Part shown: in pieces, positions 1-11,469 of the stretch
Numbering within the stretch: position 1 is the first letter of the stretch
How the letters are laid out: the number at the start of each line of letters is the position of its first letter
Source: Gnetum montanum
Taxonomy: Eukaryota > Streptophyta > Gnetopsida > Gnetales > Gnetaceae
Direction of reading: 5' to 3'
Assembly (NCBI GenBank): GCA_015680685.1
Contig: MNCI01012629.1
Location: 429,535-493,534, forward strand
DNA length: 64,000 nt
Translations under genes and position numbers: made by a program
Notes under the pieces: generated by a model
The model's database searches: none
Seen by the model: only the letters and a program-made list of their open reading frames with translations
What the model was told of the DNA's origin: nothing

Positions 1-1200
1 CATCAATTGCCACCAAATAAAAAATGGGAAGGAGACGCGTCAGTCAATGCTGCTAAAACCCATACTATGCTAGGCTTCGCTAAGCCCAGGCCCTTGGCCT
101 TTGTTCCTGCGCCTGTGCCTTCTGGGCAAGACAAAGGTACAGAAACACAGCCACCTCCCCTTGGCAGGAAGAAACATAACCCTCTGATTGATGCTATTTC
201 ACCTCGGGAGATTCATCTCTTAGGGCGAATGGAAGAAGATAGAGGGGATAAGCCACCCAGCCGAGAACGGGACCTCCTCGACACATTTACGCAGGTCAAG
301 CAGGCTCTGAAATAGAAGAACATAATGTTGAGCCTCTATGACCTGGTTATGATGTCCCAAAAACACCGTGAGGCTATGGTTCGTATGCTGACATCCATAC
401 CAGTGGATGAAGGCTTACCAGCAGAAGAGGAAGCAATACATGCTGTCATGCTTCCTCCCACCATTGAGCAACCTAAACCAACCTCGTTGACCTTTCACGA
501 TGAATCCATCAAGGATGATCCCGAGAAAGGTCGAGTAATGATAGAGCCCATGTTTGTCACCATCCGAGTTGGTCAATATCGAATTCGGAGGGTACACGTT
601 GATGATGGCACGACTGCGAATGTCATCCCTTATCCTATAGTGGATAAGTTGGGCCTGGTCGACCAAATCAATCCTACAATGACATCGTGCCTAAAGTCAT
701 TCAACGGAGCATGGGTGTAAGTCAAGGGGACGGTGCGTATCGAATTTGTGGTAGGGGATCAATTCCCAATAGACACCACATTTCTCGTTGTCGAGGAGAT
801 GCCCGGTTTCAACCTGATCTTGGGGAGGTCCTGGCTAGCCCAACTGAGGGTAGTTTCATCACCAATACATCAAGAGATACATCTCCCTTACGCAGGGGGA
901 GAAGTAATGATACATGGTGATGAAATAACTCCTAGGACTGTCAACAACATAAAGGAGGAACAGTGTTCGGAGATCGAGATTCCTGAAGATCAAAGTCATG
1001 TCTAAAATCCCAAACAAACCGAAACGAATGATGACAGCCTAGCCTGGGATGACCTACCATTTCAGGAAGATGGTATTGAGGAGTCAGATCACAAATCTCC
1101 CCACCCTTATGCATCACTGAACGTAAAGACCATCAAGAAACAATTGCGAATTAGCGATCGATCTGAGTGGCATTTACGTGCATCATTACACTTCCACTAG
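1..1200 (+). pseudogene. gag C-terminal end and aspartic protease of element A
   Basis: One frame (positions 7, 325 and 733 are all in frame 1) covers a gag-end linker and the retroviral-type aspartic protease that matures the polyprotein. Premature TAG at 313-315 and TAA at 718-720 break it. The protease active-site segment reads RVHVDDGTTANVIPYPIVD, so the D-[DST]-G triad is still recognisable, followed by FLVVEEMPGFNLILGRSWLA, the usual flap and ILGR strand of Gypsy proteases. The frame stays open and similar to B through the conserved tail HPYASLNVKTIKKQLRIS and stops at 1,198-1,200. B's equivalent begins further upstream, so A's gag lies outside the window. How this frame joins the RT frame 5 kb downstream is unclear; splicing is proposed in the findings. 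Confidence 0.85.
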
Positions 1201-1699
1201 TTTTCTGCTTACGCTTATTGAATTCGATTGACAGTTTTCTGTGTACATGTATTTACGCTTTTTGTCTATTACACTATTTACATTCCTTATTTTTACGCCA
1301 TTTATGCTCTTTGATTTCTATTAGTCACATTGGTTCAATTATGCAGATATGTACATTTTTATCAATTATACTTCCAGACTTACGTAGATGGCCCGCAACG
1401 GCCTGATATGGCCTTAAACTAGCGAAGGCCCACAATGGCCTAAAACTAGCTAATCTGTTTGTATCTTACGCAAACACTACGTGAAGGTCCATGATGGCCT
1501 TAAACTAGCAATTCCATTCTATAGTAACACAACCTATTCAAAGTCTTTAACAACTCTGCTTCCGCTTTGCATAAATCAAGACATAAAACTAAAAAAGTAA
1601 ATAAAATTTAAAATCATACTAAAAATCTTATAATTAATCCTGCCAACATTCATATGGCCATTTTTCAATGTCATCAATAAAATCATGCGTAAATCACAA
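1201..1699 (+). other. Spacer after protease, with a short degenerate array
   Basis: AT-rich spacer between the protease frame and the 3' end of the antisense gene. It contains a pyrimidine-rich stretch with repeated TTTACGC words, then the GGCC/TAAACTAGC repeats listed separately. No coding potential shared with B is seen on the plus strand. Confidence 0.5.
1386..1515 (+). repeat. Degenerate array of GATGGCC...TAAACTAGC units
   Basis: About four imperfect copies of a unit built from a GGCC-rich half (ATGGCCCGCAACGGCC) and the word CCTTAAACTAGC. B holds the same array at 21,743-21,860. C has two copies of a related unit at 33,031-33,092. The TAAAACTRGC core also recurs in the array downstream of integrase. 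Confidence 0.7.
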
Positions 1700-4600
1700 T
1701 TACGCATCCCCCCTGGTACCACTGTCACCCGTATCCCTTAGGTTAGCTTCTAAGCCTAACAAATCGTCCTCAAGCAGGCCGTCTCTTTTAGATGGTATTC
1801 CTTCATGAGGAATGCCATCTTCAAGGAGTCCTTGCACTAATACTGGCTCCACAGGAGGATGTTCTATGTCATTACGCTCTTCTTCCTGTACTTGCTCCTC
1901 ATCTTGCTCGCCTTCTTCTTCCACTCCTTGCATCTATATACAATAAATACATAAGCAAAAACCACGATAGGGTAAACCGAAAAATCTAAATTTAATAATA
2001 CTTAAACTTACTCGCGATGGTCCTGTGTCCACAGCAAAGGGGAGCTGATCTAAACCAACCCATAGGCACTGCATAATTTCATCTTCAGTTAATTCAGATC
2101 AAACTCCATTCCCCAGATCAGTTCCAGCCTTCACCTTCCCCTTCTCCACACTAGTCCATCGGGGCGGTTCAGGGAAGAAAGTAGGGACTGTAGTCTCACC
2201 CCTAGGAAGAGCAATCTCTCTTTCCGGGGATGCGCTTACTATCACCTGCTCCTGGAACTTCTCGAAGGCTTTGGATGTGCCAATGACGTCAAGGAATACC
2301 CGCAAGGATTGAGCTTCGATGGTAGAATCTCGATAGTGCTGATGATAAGCGAGACTTTCTCGCTTATACAGATGCTTATGATCTTTTTCTTTCTACCCCT
2401 ACTCTTGTACACTTGCGTAAAGATCCTTCCAGTCTTGGTTTTTCTGGGGCAACAGCTCTATTTGCATCCTCTGCTCCACCAATTCCCTACTGGTTTGTAT
2501 GCTGTTCCTGACCACGGTCCAATAGCGAGCGTAATCAATAACAGCTATACACCAGTCCTGTTCATCTGTTTTCTATGCCTGCAGGAATTCACATCGTGAC
2601 TTTAAGTCTCCGACGTCTTTGGCCAGAGACACCTTTTCCTTCTCTGACCTCTGCAGCCTCTTCTAGAGGTCTTTATTGACATTCCGACTCTCCCACAAGG
2701 AGCGAGTTGATTGTAATACATATTTACGTATTTTCTCATAAATGTTGCATGCCACGACCACCCCTTCTGATGAAGGCTCCACTATGTCCAAGTCAATGGG
2801 CTCCGTAGGGTCCCATCGAAGGCGAGCTCCTAATAACAAACATTATCAAACGTAAATAAAACGTTACAACTTTATAATAAAATTAGCCTACTATAGCTAT
2901 AACATACCAGCCCTAGGATTGATGTGCTCGAGGCGCTCGATCATATCATTGACAATGCCTTTCATAAAGGCAAACTTGTCAGGAAATTCTCGCCACGCTC
3001 TACTTACAGCGGCGGACGTAGATGCATCTTGTTCATCTGTAGTGTAATTAAGTTAAAATCTCTAGTTATTAACAAAATTTCTTAAAAATTCTAATACACT
3101 TATTACCTCTACCTATTACAGTGGGAGGTACGTCAACATTTTCTACCTCTTCTCTCTCTTCATGCACAAGGACCTGTGCGTCGCTTATTCTAACAGTTGG
3201 AGCCTCCTCTTCCAGAACTAGGGCCCTTTCTCCATGCCGTAATACCACTGCCCCTGTTTCAGGGATCAACTGCTCCGTAGGTCTTACTGTTCATGTCACA
3301 TAACACATTTAAACAATTCAGAATATTCCTGAATAAAGCTACATAATACAGTAATTGCCATAATCTCCACTATGTCTTTGTACTTACCAGGCAGAGGTTT
3401 ACTCCGCTGAACCCTGACTTGCACTGTTCTGCTTGTGCCACTTGCTGGTTCCATAGTGGCCTCGGTTAGGCGAGGCCTTTTACGTTGAATCAAGGTTTCT
3501 ACAATCTCTGTAGCCAAGTGCTTTCCCCGTGGCGCATCACCGGTGTAAGTGAGAACCACCCCACCTACACTGTCAGGGCCCCGCACCCGAGGCACCACCA
3601 AATCCCTTGTCGTTATAGACTGAGACTCCCCAATTTCCTCCGGAGGATCCTATCCTCGGGTAGTGTCGAAAATATGGAAAATCCAAGGTTTGGATAGCTG
3701 GTCTCGGTCTTGTTGCACCTAGACCCCATTCCTCTGGACAACCAAAAATTTGGCAAAACGTTGGAGGCAAGCTATGAAGAAGGCGAAGTGCACACTGAAA
3801 CGAGACTCAAGCTTCTAGCGGAGCCTGATCATTTCAGTGCGTAACCCCTCTACGAAATAGCTTGCCCAGTCGAACTGGGTTCCTTCCTCCATAACCTCCC
3901 GCATGATATGGGCTTGTTTTATGGTAAAGAACCTCCCCTGCAAGAGTGTTTTGGGGAAAGCCCAGGCTCGGAAGAGAGGATAGATAGTCTTGGCAATCTC
4001 CAGTTCAATCTTTTCACAAGGGATCCCCTTGGTCTCCTTCTTGGTCACTAGCCACTCCTCCAGCTCTTCCTGACATTTGAGGCTCCTCCTCGCTTTTTCC
4101 TCTATGGGAAGATCGTCAAAGGGAACGCCGAAGAGGTCAACAAACAGTTGAGCGTCAATATCAAAGTTCACATGCACGTGATGCACGCGCGTGCAAAAAT
4201 GCTCAGTCCTCTTGCTGAAGGAGTTAACTAGGGTTAACATTTCAGTCGTGGGGACATTAGGGGTTATGGCTAGAAATAAATGCATTGGCCTCGCTTCCCG
4301 CACTTTGGTGACCAACGCAACTGGGGCCGCCGTGTGGCCGAGCCAACGTTGTGCCTCAATGTCACCATAGCAGAAAATGAGAGTATTCGCCTTGCGGCCA
4401 GAAATTGTAATAGTAATCTCCCGGGATTCCCTGACTGAACAACGCAAGACACATGTCAAAGTGGAAAAAAAATTATTATGCAACATTTCAAAAACAAAAC
4501 AAAAACAATATAATATACTATAATATCTTGTAACTAACAATAGCAACAAAACCTTACCAGGGCCAAATGGCAAAGGAAATGGAGGAAGTTTCCTCTGCAC

Positions 4601-5782
4601 GTCCACGACGGTAAGGGGCAGGTCCAAAGTCCATTATTCATGTAACCACCTGAGGTTCTGACAATTCTTGAAGGAATCAGCATAATGGGTGGAATACTCA
4701 TGAATGTCAAAGGCCATATGCCCCATTACATTGGCACGTACGTTGCTGGTGGAGGTAAACTCCTTTATCGCTGTTTCGGTCTAGGTCAATGTATCGTTAT
4801 TTCCTACTAATTCATTTTTGTTAATGAAAAACCTGTATCATATGACACATTATTATCTTACGCTTCACAAATCTAGACATTAGAAACATATTGACAATAC
4901 CGCCAATAAAACAACTTACCCGCCCGAATAATGCACTGTGCCTGGTGGGTTCTGAAAATAAGTCGAGACATGATGGGCCATGAACAAAGTATTGTATGCA
5001 TGGTAAAAGCTAAACCTGGCCATTTTCCAGATCCAACTTAAGCACCTCAACCCTCTAGTGCTAAGTTCATGGTCTTGGGGACAACCAGTATCGATAGCCC
5101 CGTCTGTCAAGAAAGCCAGGATGCCTTGCGTAGAACCCACTAATAGGTGCTCCAAAATAGCACCAGCCACATCCCCTGATAGATGTGACCATACAATAAT
5201 GCTGTAGTTACATAGCAAGAACTGCAGAAACTCCAGTGCATCCTTTTGGAACCATATAGCCCTCCCCTGCAACCGAGTCTGAGGGGGAGGAACATTGGGT
5301 ACGATCGGGTTTATGCAACATAAAACCCTGACTATGTCTAGGACAATTAAGACGGGTTTCAACATGATACTGTACAAAAGAAAATAAACACATTATTGTC
5401 TAGAATCTGATTGCATGCTTAAAATATAGAAAATTTACAAATCACGCTTTAGCTATACAGCCGAAATTGCCTAAACCCTTGTAACAGTACAAGGTTTGTC
5501 CCAGACAATGGTGATAGATGCAATATCATTATATAAACCCTCGTTTTAACGTGAGGTCTATAGCCCAAAACTCTAATTTACACAGAATGACGCAAAAAGA
5601 ATAAACACTGCAAAGAAGAAGCATATCATAGAAAGCAACACAAATAAGCCAGGGATGGCCTATCGATTCAAGGGAGTGACATCCCTCACTTCAACCAAAG
5701 CCTATGAAGCCCGCTACAGGCTCCCTTGTACTTCATCGATCTTTGCCAATTTTGCGTTCTTCCCTCTTACTTTCGGTGCCAT
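1700..5782 (-). pseudogene. Antisense nine-exon gene nested between protease and RT of element A
   Basis: Minus-strand gene unrelated to gag-pol. Exons by eye: 5782-5648 (135 nt), 5557-5502 (56), 5369-4920 (450), 4832-4558 (275), 4434-3388 (1047), 3286-3107 (180), 3036-2908 (129), 2829-2012 (818), 1933-1700 (234). The sum is 3,324 nt, about 1,107 residues. All phases fit, and the last seven introns are GT-AG (GTAAGT, GTAAGG, GTAATA, GTATGT donors). Donors of exons 1 and 2 are mutated (TT, GG) but intact in B. The start is MAPKVRGKNAKLAKIDE; exon 8 has a charged, probably coiled-coil stretch (around residues 790-830); exon 9 is acidic and ends GDSGTRGDA. Exon 5 has the look of plant transposon-associated proteins (QAHIMREVMEEGTQFDWA). 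About 14 stops, largely TAG or TGA at Gln or Trp positions, and no frameshift. Function unknown. Confidence 0.85.
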
Positions 5783-5834
5783 TGTTATAGTCTTCACACC
5801 TTTATGCCTTCACAAATAATGTGCTGCAACCTCT

Positions 5835-5884
5835 TGCTCTTTCTCCTTCTCTCTGTAACTGCTCTTTCTCCTTCTCTCTGTAAC
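5835..5884 (+). repeat. 25-bp direct duplication in the antisense 5' leader of A
   Basis: Two tandem copies of a 25-base pyrimidine-rich unit containing CTCTTTCTCCTTCTCTCTG. B has a single copy at the matching place, so this is an A-specific duplication. On the minus strand it is GA-rich and lies between the proposed TATA box and the antisense ATG. Confidence 0.75.
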
Positions 5885-5938
5885 AGCTGAGAATTCAAAT
5901 TCGCGATGGCTAACAGCCTGTTTTCAAGGAGAATTGCC

Positions 5939-5946
5939 TACTTATA
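5939..5946 (-). promoter_or_regulatory. TATA box candidate of the antisense gene in A
   Basis: TATAAGTA on the minus strand, about 157 nt upstream of the antisense ATG at 5,782. The same octamer is at 26,106-26,113 in B, about 149 nt upstream of its ATG. Position, orientation and conservation suggest a dedicated promoter, but this is sequence inference only. Confidence 0.5.
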
Positions 5947-6269
5947 TGCGAAATTAACTGACTTGATGCCCGATTTCAGTGAGACTTACCCAAATTCTGG
6001 TGTCAGTATGAGCTGGAACCCGAGAATCAAGGCATTAATTGTGATAGATATCGCGTGCATCACGGTCCGAAACGACCCTAAACTACTGCATCTTATCTCC
6101 TGGTAATCAAGTCGCATTAATTATAGGCTATTCACGATGTTCAAAATTCAATTGGCTTCTCACGCTCAGAAACGTCACATCACATCCTTTTTCTTTTTAA
6201 ACTAAACCAAGCGTTATTCATTAAATACTCATAGCATCCAACTTAGTACCTATCTAATTACTTTCATAT

Positions 6270-6285
6270 TTGGCAATTTTGCAGG
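6270..6285 (+). other. Possible sense splice acceptor before the RT frame of A
   Basis: The run ATTTTGCAG|GAC lies just upstream of the first ATG of the RT frame (6,297). B has TTTTGCAG|GAT at 26,436/26,437 and C has TTGGTAG|GAG at 33,194/33,195. Ogre-type Tat elements are known to splice an intron out between protease and RT, which makes an acceptor here plausible. The donor is not identified. Confidence 0.35.
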
Positions 6286-6296
6286 ACAACTGACAA

Positions 6297-9200
6297 ATGG
6301 ACGAAACTTTATCTGCGCTCCTAGTTTTAACAAGCCCACACGAGGAACTTACTAGACAACTTGATTCCACATTAGTAGAAACTAACCTTGCCCTTGATTA
6401 TGCAACCATAGCTTCATTGGAAACATCTCTAGACTGGCCAAAACAATCGACGCGCACGCTAGATTTGGAAGCAAGAGATGTAACCGAAGACCCCCTCAAC
6501 GAGGTCTCTGTGGTTACACATAGAGGTGACACTAAAACTCTAAAGGTTAGTTCTTTACTAGACCAAAAGGCACATGACAACATAAGACAGGTTCTCCAGA
6601 ACAACATCACGGTGTTCGGATGGTCATACGAAGATATGTTGGGACTAGACCCAAGGTTAATACAACACAACATAATCCTAGATCCCCATATCAAAGCAGT
6701 TAAACAGAAAGCACAAAAAATTAAGCCAGAAGTCATGCTAGCAGTACATGATGAGATCACTAAACTATACTAGGCTGGTTTTATTTGCACAGTTGATTAC
6801 TCAAACTGGGTATCCAACATTGTAGTTGTTCCCAAAAAGACCGAAGGGATACACATCTGCATAGACTTCCGAGACTTGAACAAAGCTACAATTAAGGATA
6901 ATTTCCCATTACCGAGTATCGATCAACTAGTGGATACAACCGTTGGGCATGTGCTATTATCCTTCATGGATGGCTTCTTAGGCTATAATCAAATACGCAT
7001 CAACCCAGAACACCAGCTGACAACGATGTTCATGATGCCTTGAGGGACCTTTTGTTACACCATGATGTCTTTTGGGTTAAAAAATTCTGGAGCTACGTAT
7101 CAACGAGCTATGACGTACATCTTTAGCAATTACCTCCTAGGGAGACTGAATAACTATGTTGATGATATAGCTGTTAAGTCTATAAAGTCAGAGGATCATT
7201 CGGAGGATCTGGAGTTGGTCCTTAAAAGATGTTCTAAATACGACCTCCAGCTCAACCCAAAGAAGTACATATTTGGAGTCAAAACCGGATGCATGCTAGG
7301 GTTTGTGGTATCGGAAACTGGTATACAAGTAGATCCTGACAAAGTCAAGGCCATTGTTGAATTGACACCCCCTACAAATCTCAAGTAATTGTGCGGATTG
7401 CAAGGGAGGTTACAATTTATCAGACGGTTTATCTCGAGATTAACCGATAAGTTACACCCAATGCAACATTTGCTTAAAAGGGGGGTTAATTTCGAATGGA
7501 CATATGATTGTCAGCGTGCATTTTACAGCTTGAAGCAAGAGCTTCAATGCTTGCCAATAGTTTTCCCACCGCAAAGGGATCAACCATTTTACATTTACCT
7601 CGCGACTTCAAACGTAGCCTTAGCTGCATTACTCTGTCAAAAGAGGGATGATGGGTCAGAAGTACCCATCTATTACTTGAGTCATGCTCTATGTGCTTAT
7701 GAAACGAGGTATAACAAAGTAGAGCATAATTGCTTAGCGTTAGTGTTTATGCTCAAAAAGTGCAGACACTATCTCTTCCGTAGCCAGGTCAACATAATCT
7801 GCAAAAATAACATCCTTAGGGCCATTATGCATAACCTGTATGAAAGTAGTAAAATAGCTTATTGGAAAGCTATCATGGCAGAATTTGACCTGCATTACAT
7901 TGGTCAATCATCCACGAAAGGCCAAGCAATAGCTGACCAATTAATAACATCGCCTATTGACAGTTAGGCAACCATAGAGCCTGAATTTCCAGATGAGCAT
8001 ATACATAGTCTAAGCCCTATCCCAATAGGCCTTGAAGCAACATTATATTTCGATGAAGCTTCAACCGTTAGAGGTGGTAGTGCCACCACAGTCATTATGC
8101 TATCACTTGAGGAGGTGCGTCTTCACGATTACCGATTGACCTTTCCTTGTACGAACAATGTGGTAGAGTACGAGGGGCTCCTCAGAGGATTGTTAATGGC
8201 CAGAGAGCTTGATGTTCGACACCTAGCAATTAGGGGCGATTCAATGCTCATTATAAATCAAATCACAAGAGTCTACGCCTGCAAGTCTATACATTTACAA
8301 TCCTACTATGAAATGGCTAAAGATCTTCTGAAGTAGTTCATAACGATCGATGTCCAACATGTGCCCCGAAATGATAACACACTAGCCGATTCACTGGTTA
8401 CATTAGCTTTAAATATGTCATCGTACCTATTCAACACTTGTCCTGCATTAATAACAAATGGTACAGATCCTATTATTTAGGCGGCACAAATATCTTCTCT
8501 GCTCGAGGATAGAACGCCAGAGTGGTACAACAACATTAAGACTTACCTCTTATATGGAAAACCACCACACAAGTTAACACACGTGCAGAAAGATGCAATT
8601 CGCAACCGAGCTAGGAAGTACGTCATCATAGGAGATAGTACCCTTTGTAGATGCTCTTTTAATGGAGTGCTGCTTACCTGCGTTAACAAAGAACAAGCAC
8701 AACGTATAGTTGACAAGGTTTACGAAGGATTATGCGGAGGACACGTAGCACCATGAGCCATGGCTTCTAAAATCTGTCGCTTAGGGTATTATTGGCCGTA
8801 CATGGAAAAAGATTGTCTTACAAAGGTTAAAACGTGCGACATGTGTCAACGTTACGCAAACCTTATATATGTGTCACCTATAGAATTACACACGACTCAG
8901 ATCACATGGCGCTTTCAACGATGGGGACTAGACATTATAGGGCTTATCACACCGAAATCTTCTGTAGGTCATAGCTTCATAATCACCGCTACTGAGTATT
9001 TCATGAAGTGGGTAGAAGCCATTCCTTTGTGGAAGATCATGTCTCAACAGATCTGTCATTTCATTCTAGATAACATTGTAACCAGATTTGGTCTCCCGAT
9101 GACTATCGTGACCGATAATGGTCCACAATTTAGCAGTATGGAAACCAAATCTTTTTGTGATAGTCTTGGCATCAAACAATATTTTTCTTCGCCCTATTAC

Positions 9201-9764
9201 CCGCAAGCGAATGGTCAAGCTGAGGCAACAAATAAAGTCCTTATCAACCTACTCAAGAAAATGCTCGACAGCAACAAGAGACTGTGGCATGAAAGGATCC
9301 TCTATGTGCTATGGGCATATCATACCACATGCAGAACAGCTACAGACAGTACGCCCTATAACCTAGTCTATGGATCTGAGGCGGTGCTGCCCCTCAAATT
9401 ACAGGTTCCTTCTTTGCGGATGGTCCTCTCCACGATTATAAATGAGGCTCAACACACTGAGTCTCGGATCATGGATTTGGATTCAGTTGAGGAGAAGCGA
9501 ATACAGATCCTTGATACCATCGAAAATTATCAAGATAAGCAGAGGTAGAAGCATCGTCATAATCTTCAACAATGTCCGATCAAGAAGGGAGATTTAGTTC
9601 TCAAGGCCCTTCGCGAACTAGTAGGCAAGTTCTCTGCAAACTGGGAGGGCCCCTTCTTGGTAGCTGATGTGTATGGCAACGACGCATTCAAGCTAGCAGA
9701 TATCAATGGCAATGAGTTACCGAATCCTATAAATCATATATATATGAAGCGGTACTACATCTAA
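6297..9764 (+). pseudogene. pol of element A: RT, RNase H, second RNase H, integrase
   Basis: A single plus frame (frame 3 throughout) interrupted only by in-frame stops, for example at 6,771, 7,386, 7,965, 8,334 and 9,546. RT: YVDD catalytic box at 7,155-7,166. Gypsy RNase H follows (about 7,560-7,960), but its first Asp is Asn (ATSNVAL). A second, archaeal-type RNase H at about 8,046-8,400 shows FDEAS, VVEYEGLL, AIRGDSM and NTLADS, the D-E-D-D set typical of the Tat dual-RNase-H arrangement. Integrase: GGH...C-x2-C zinc binding region (8,720-8,850), then WGLDIIG, TDNGPQF and NGQAEATN, so D, D and E are all retained. The C-terminal part ends HIYMKRYYI before TAA at 9,762. Stops rule out function. 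Confidence 0.92.
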
Positions 9765-9789
9765 GTGCATTTCCAGTGTTAACATCAGG

Positions 9790-10290
9790 TATGATAATGA
9801 TCGTCTGCTACGACGCTAAACTGGCAACAAACGTCTGCTACGACGTAAAACTGACATTCCCTTCATGCGTCCACCACGACGCTAAACTAGAAACAATTAT
9901 CTGCCATGACATAAAACTAGCAAGTTGCAACCATCCGCTACGATGTAAAACTGGTAGTGTTGTACAGGTCCGCCACGATGTAAAACTGGCATTTCCTACA
10001 CGCGTCCATCATGATGCTAAACTAGCACCAGCTGTCTGCCAGGCCATAAAACTGGCACAGGTGAGTATCCATCTGTTGAGACATAAAACTAGCACAGATT
10101 TGTCCCTAGGTCACGACATGAAACTGGCATCCACAACACGGTCTGCTGAGACCATAAATCAGCTCTACCACCATCGTCTACGACGTAAAACTAGCGCTTT
10201 TCGGTCCGCCCAGACTTTAAACTGGGACCATGGTCTGCGGGGACTTAAAACCAGCAACGACAGTCTACCAGGACTTCAAATTGGGACCTA
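9790..10290 (+). repeat. Degenerate tandem array after integrase of A
   Basis: About 15 imperfect units of roughly 30-45 bp, each with a core like CTACGACGTAAAACTGGCA (variants TAAAACTAGC, CTAAACTGGC). Spacers between cores differ. The array begins within about 30 nt of the pol stop codon and is present in B at the same place (29,770-30,200), so it is a stable part of the family. Confidence 0.8.
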
Positions 10291-11030
10291 CAAGACTGCC
10301 ACCATGCCAACCAAGCGAGCGTCATCATCTCTGTGCGGTTGCAAAATGGATGGAGTGGGGTGTTGGGGCAGCCCTAGCATCACTACCTCACAGGCATTCT
10401 ACTGATTCCTCGGATGTGCTGAAAGACATACTACTGACCCCTCGAAGATGCCGTCACTGCACCCATTTTAGCGGTGGCACCTCTAAGAGATCAATTTTGC
10501 CGTTCGAAGCCCCAAAGGAGTTTGCATCAACTACGACTTTGGGGACCTCCGCTCATCATCACTATCAGGCTCTGGCTTCATAGATTCACCTAGCTGGTTC
10601 TTTACATAACCAGTCAGGTGCGTTGAGTCTGATGTTCTTTGGCGGTGATATGCTAGGCCGAGTGTCAATGTTGAAGACTCTAGCCTCGTGCTACAGTTCC
10701 TCCTTCATGGCCCGTTCACTTTATCTCGCCTCAAATGGTACTTGTTTCAACAACCTCTCCGGTGATTCGCACGAGCAATGATGTCCTCTTTTTTTCTTCT
10801 TTGGTTGCAGGGTACTTGTTACAAGGATGTCATTCAAAGGTGCGTTCATATGAGTGGTGAAACACCGACAACGTTTTGAAATGGCCACTTAAGTTAGCCT
10901 GTCCACTCAGAAATGCATCCCTATGTTCCTCATAATCCTACCTCTAGCCCTTATTACCATCCTTAACTATCCCATCTTCTTCCCTTACGCCAAATGTAAA
11001 ATGCTTTCCACATATGCATTACAATCAAGT
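10291..11030 (+). pseudogene. Broken counterpart in A of the 3' ORF of element B
   Basis: Aligns with the 272-codon ORF of B (30,209-31,027). Shared landmarks include the SER.HLCA start, ASLPH, ILLTP, TTLG.S.HH.YQALAS and, near the end, a hydrophobic stretch similar to FLIILPL. In A it is stopped (for example after YQALAS at 10,581-10,583) and has shifts in the second half. The hydrophobic segment is still visible around 10,922-10,985. It stands where envelope-like genes lie in some plant Gypsy elements. No known family is recognised. Confidence 0.5.
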
Positions 11031-11469
11031 CCATGAGCCGGTGTAACGCAACTCACCTAATGGACCCAAAAAAAAAGTGGATCGTCAAAATGGGTGAAGC
11101 ACAACTCGTCCAGGTTGTGAAGACGCAACACAATTCGTCTATGCAAGCCCCTTCATCTACAAAATGACAGCATAACTCTATGCAAACGTAATTGTAGGAG
11201 AAAGCCTAATTGCTTATGTGTGAAAAGGCTATACACACACATTTGAGTCTTTCCCGAACCTCATTTGAGTCTTGCCCGAACCTCTTTCCTCCTACTTCTA
11301 TAAGAATTCCCTCCTACACCATCTTACCTTCTGTTTCCCTCATTTCTGCACTTCTACATTGATAGGACGACACTTGAGTGACTGTTGATGAACGTTGTTG
11401 GTACTTTTACCCATCCAGTGTTTCGTATTCTTTGTCGACATCTTTCGAGAAAGCCCTCTAACTGTCAAC
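11031..11469 (+). other. 3' untranslated region of element A
   Basis: Non-coding stretch between the ORF remnant and the polypurine tract. It is collinear with B 31,028-31,353 and holds two near-repeats of a TTTGAGTCTTGCCCGAACCT word around 11,240-11,285. I see no further feature in it. Confidence 0.5.

Noticed and set aside
9776-10290. CRISPR-like array
   Set aside because: Repeats are degenerate, spacers are irregular, and the context is a plant retrotransposon.
9776-10405. 209-codon plus frame over the tandem array
   Set aside because: It translates the repeat unit, the frame is not shared with B, and it shifts relative to the following ORF. Taken as a repeat, not a gene.
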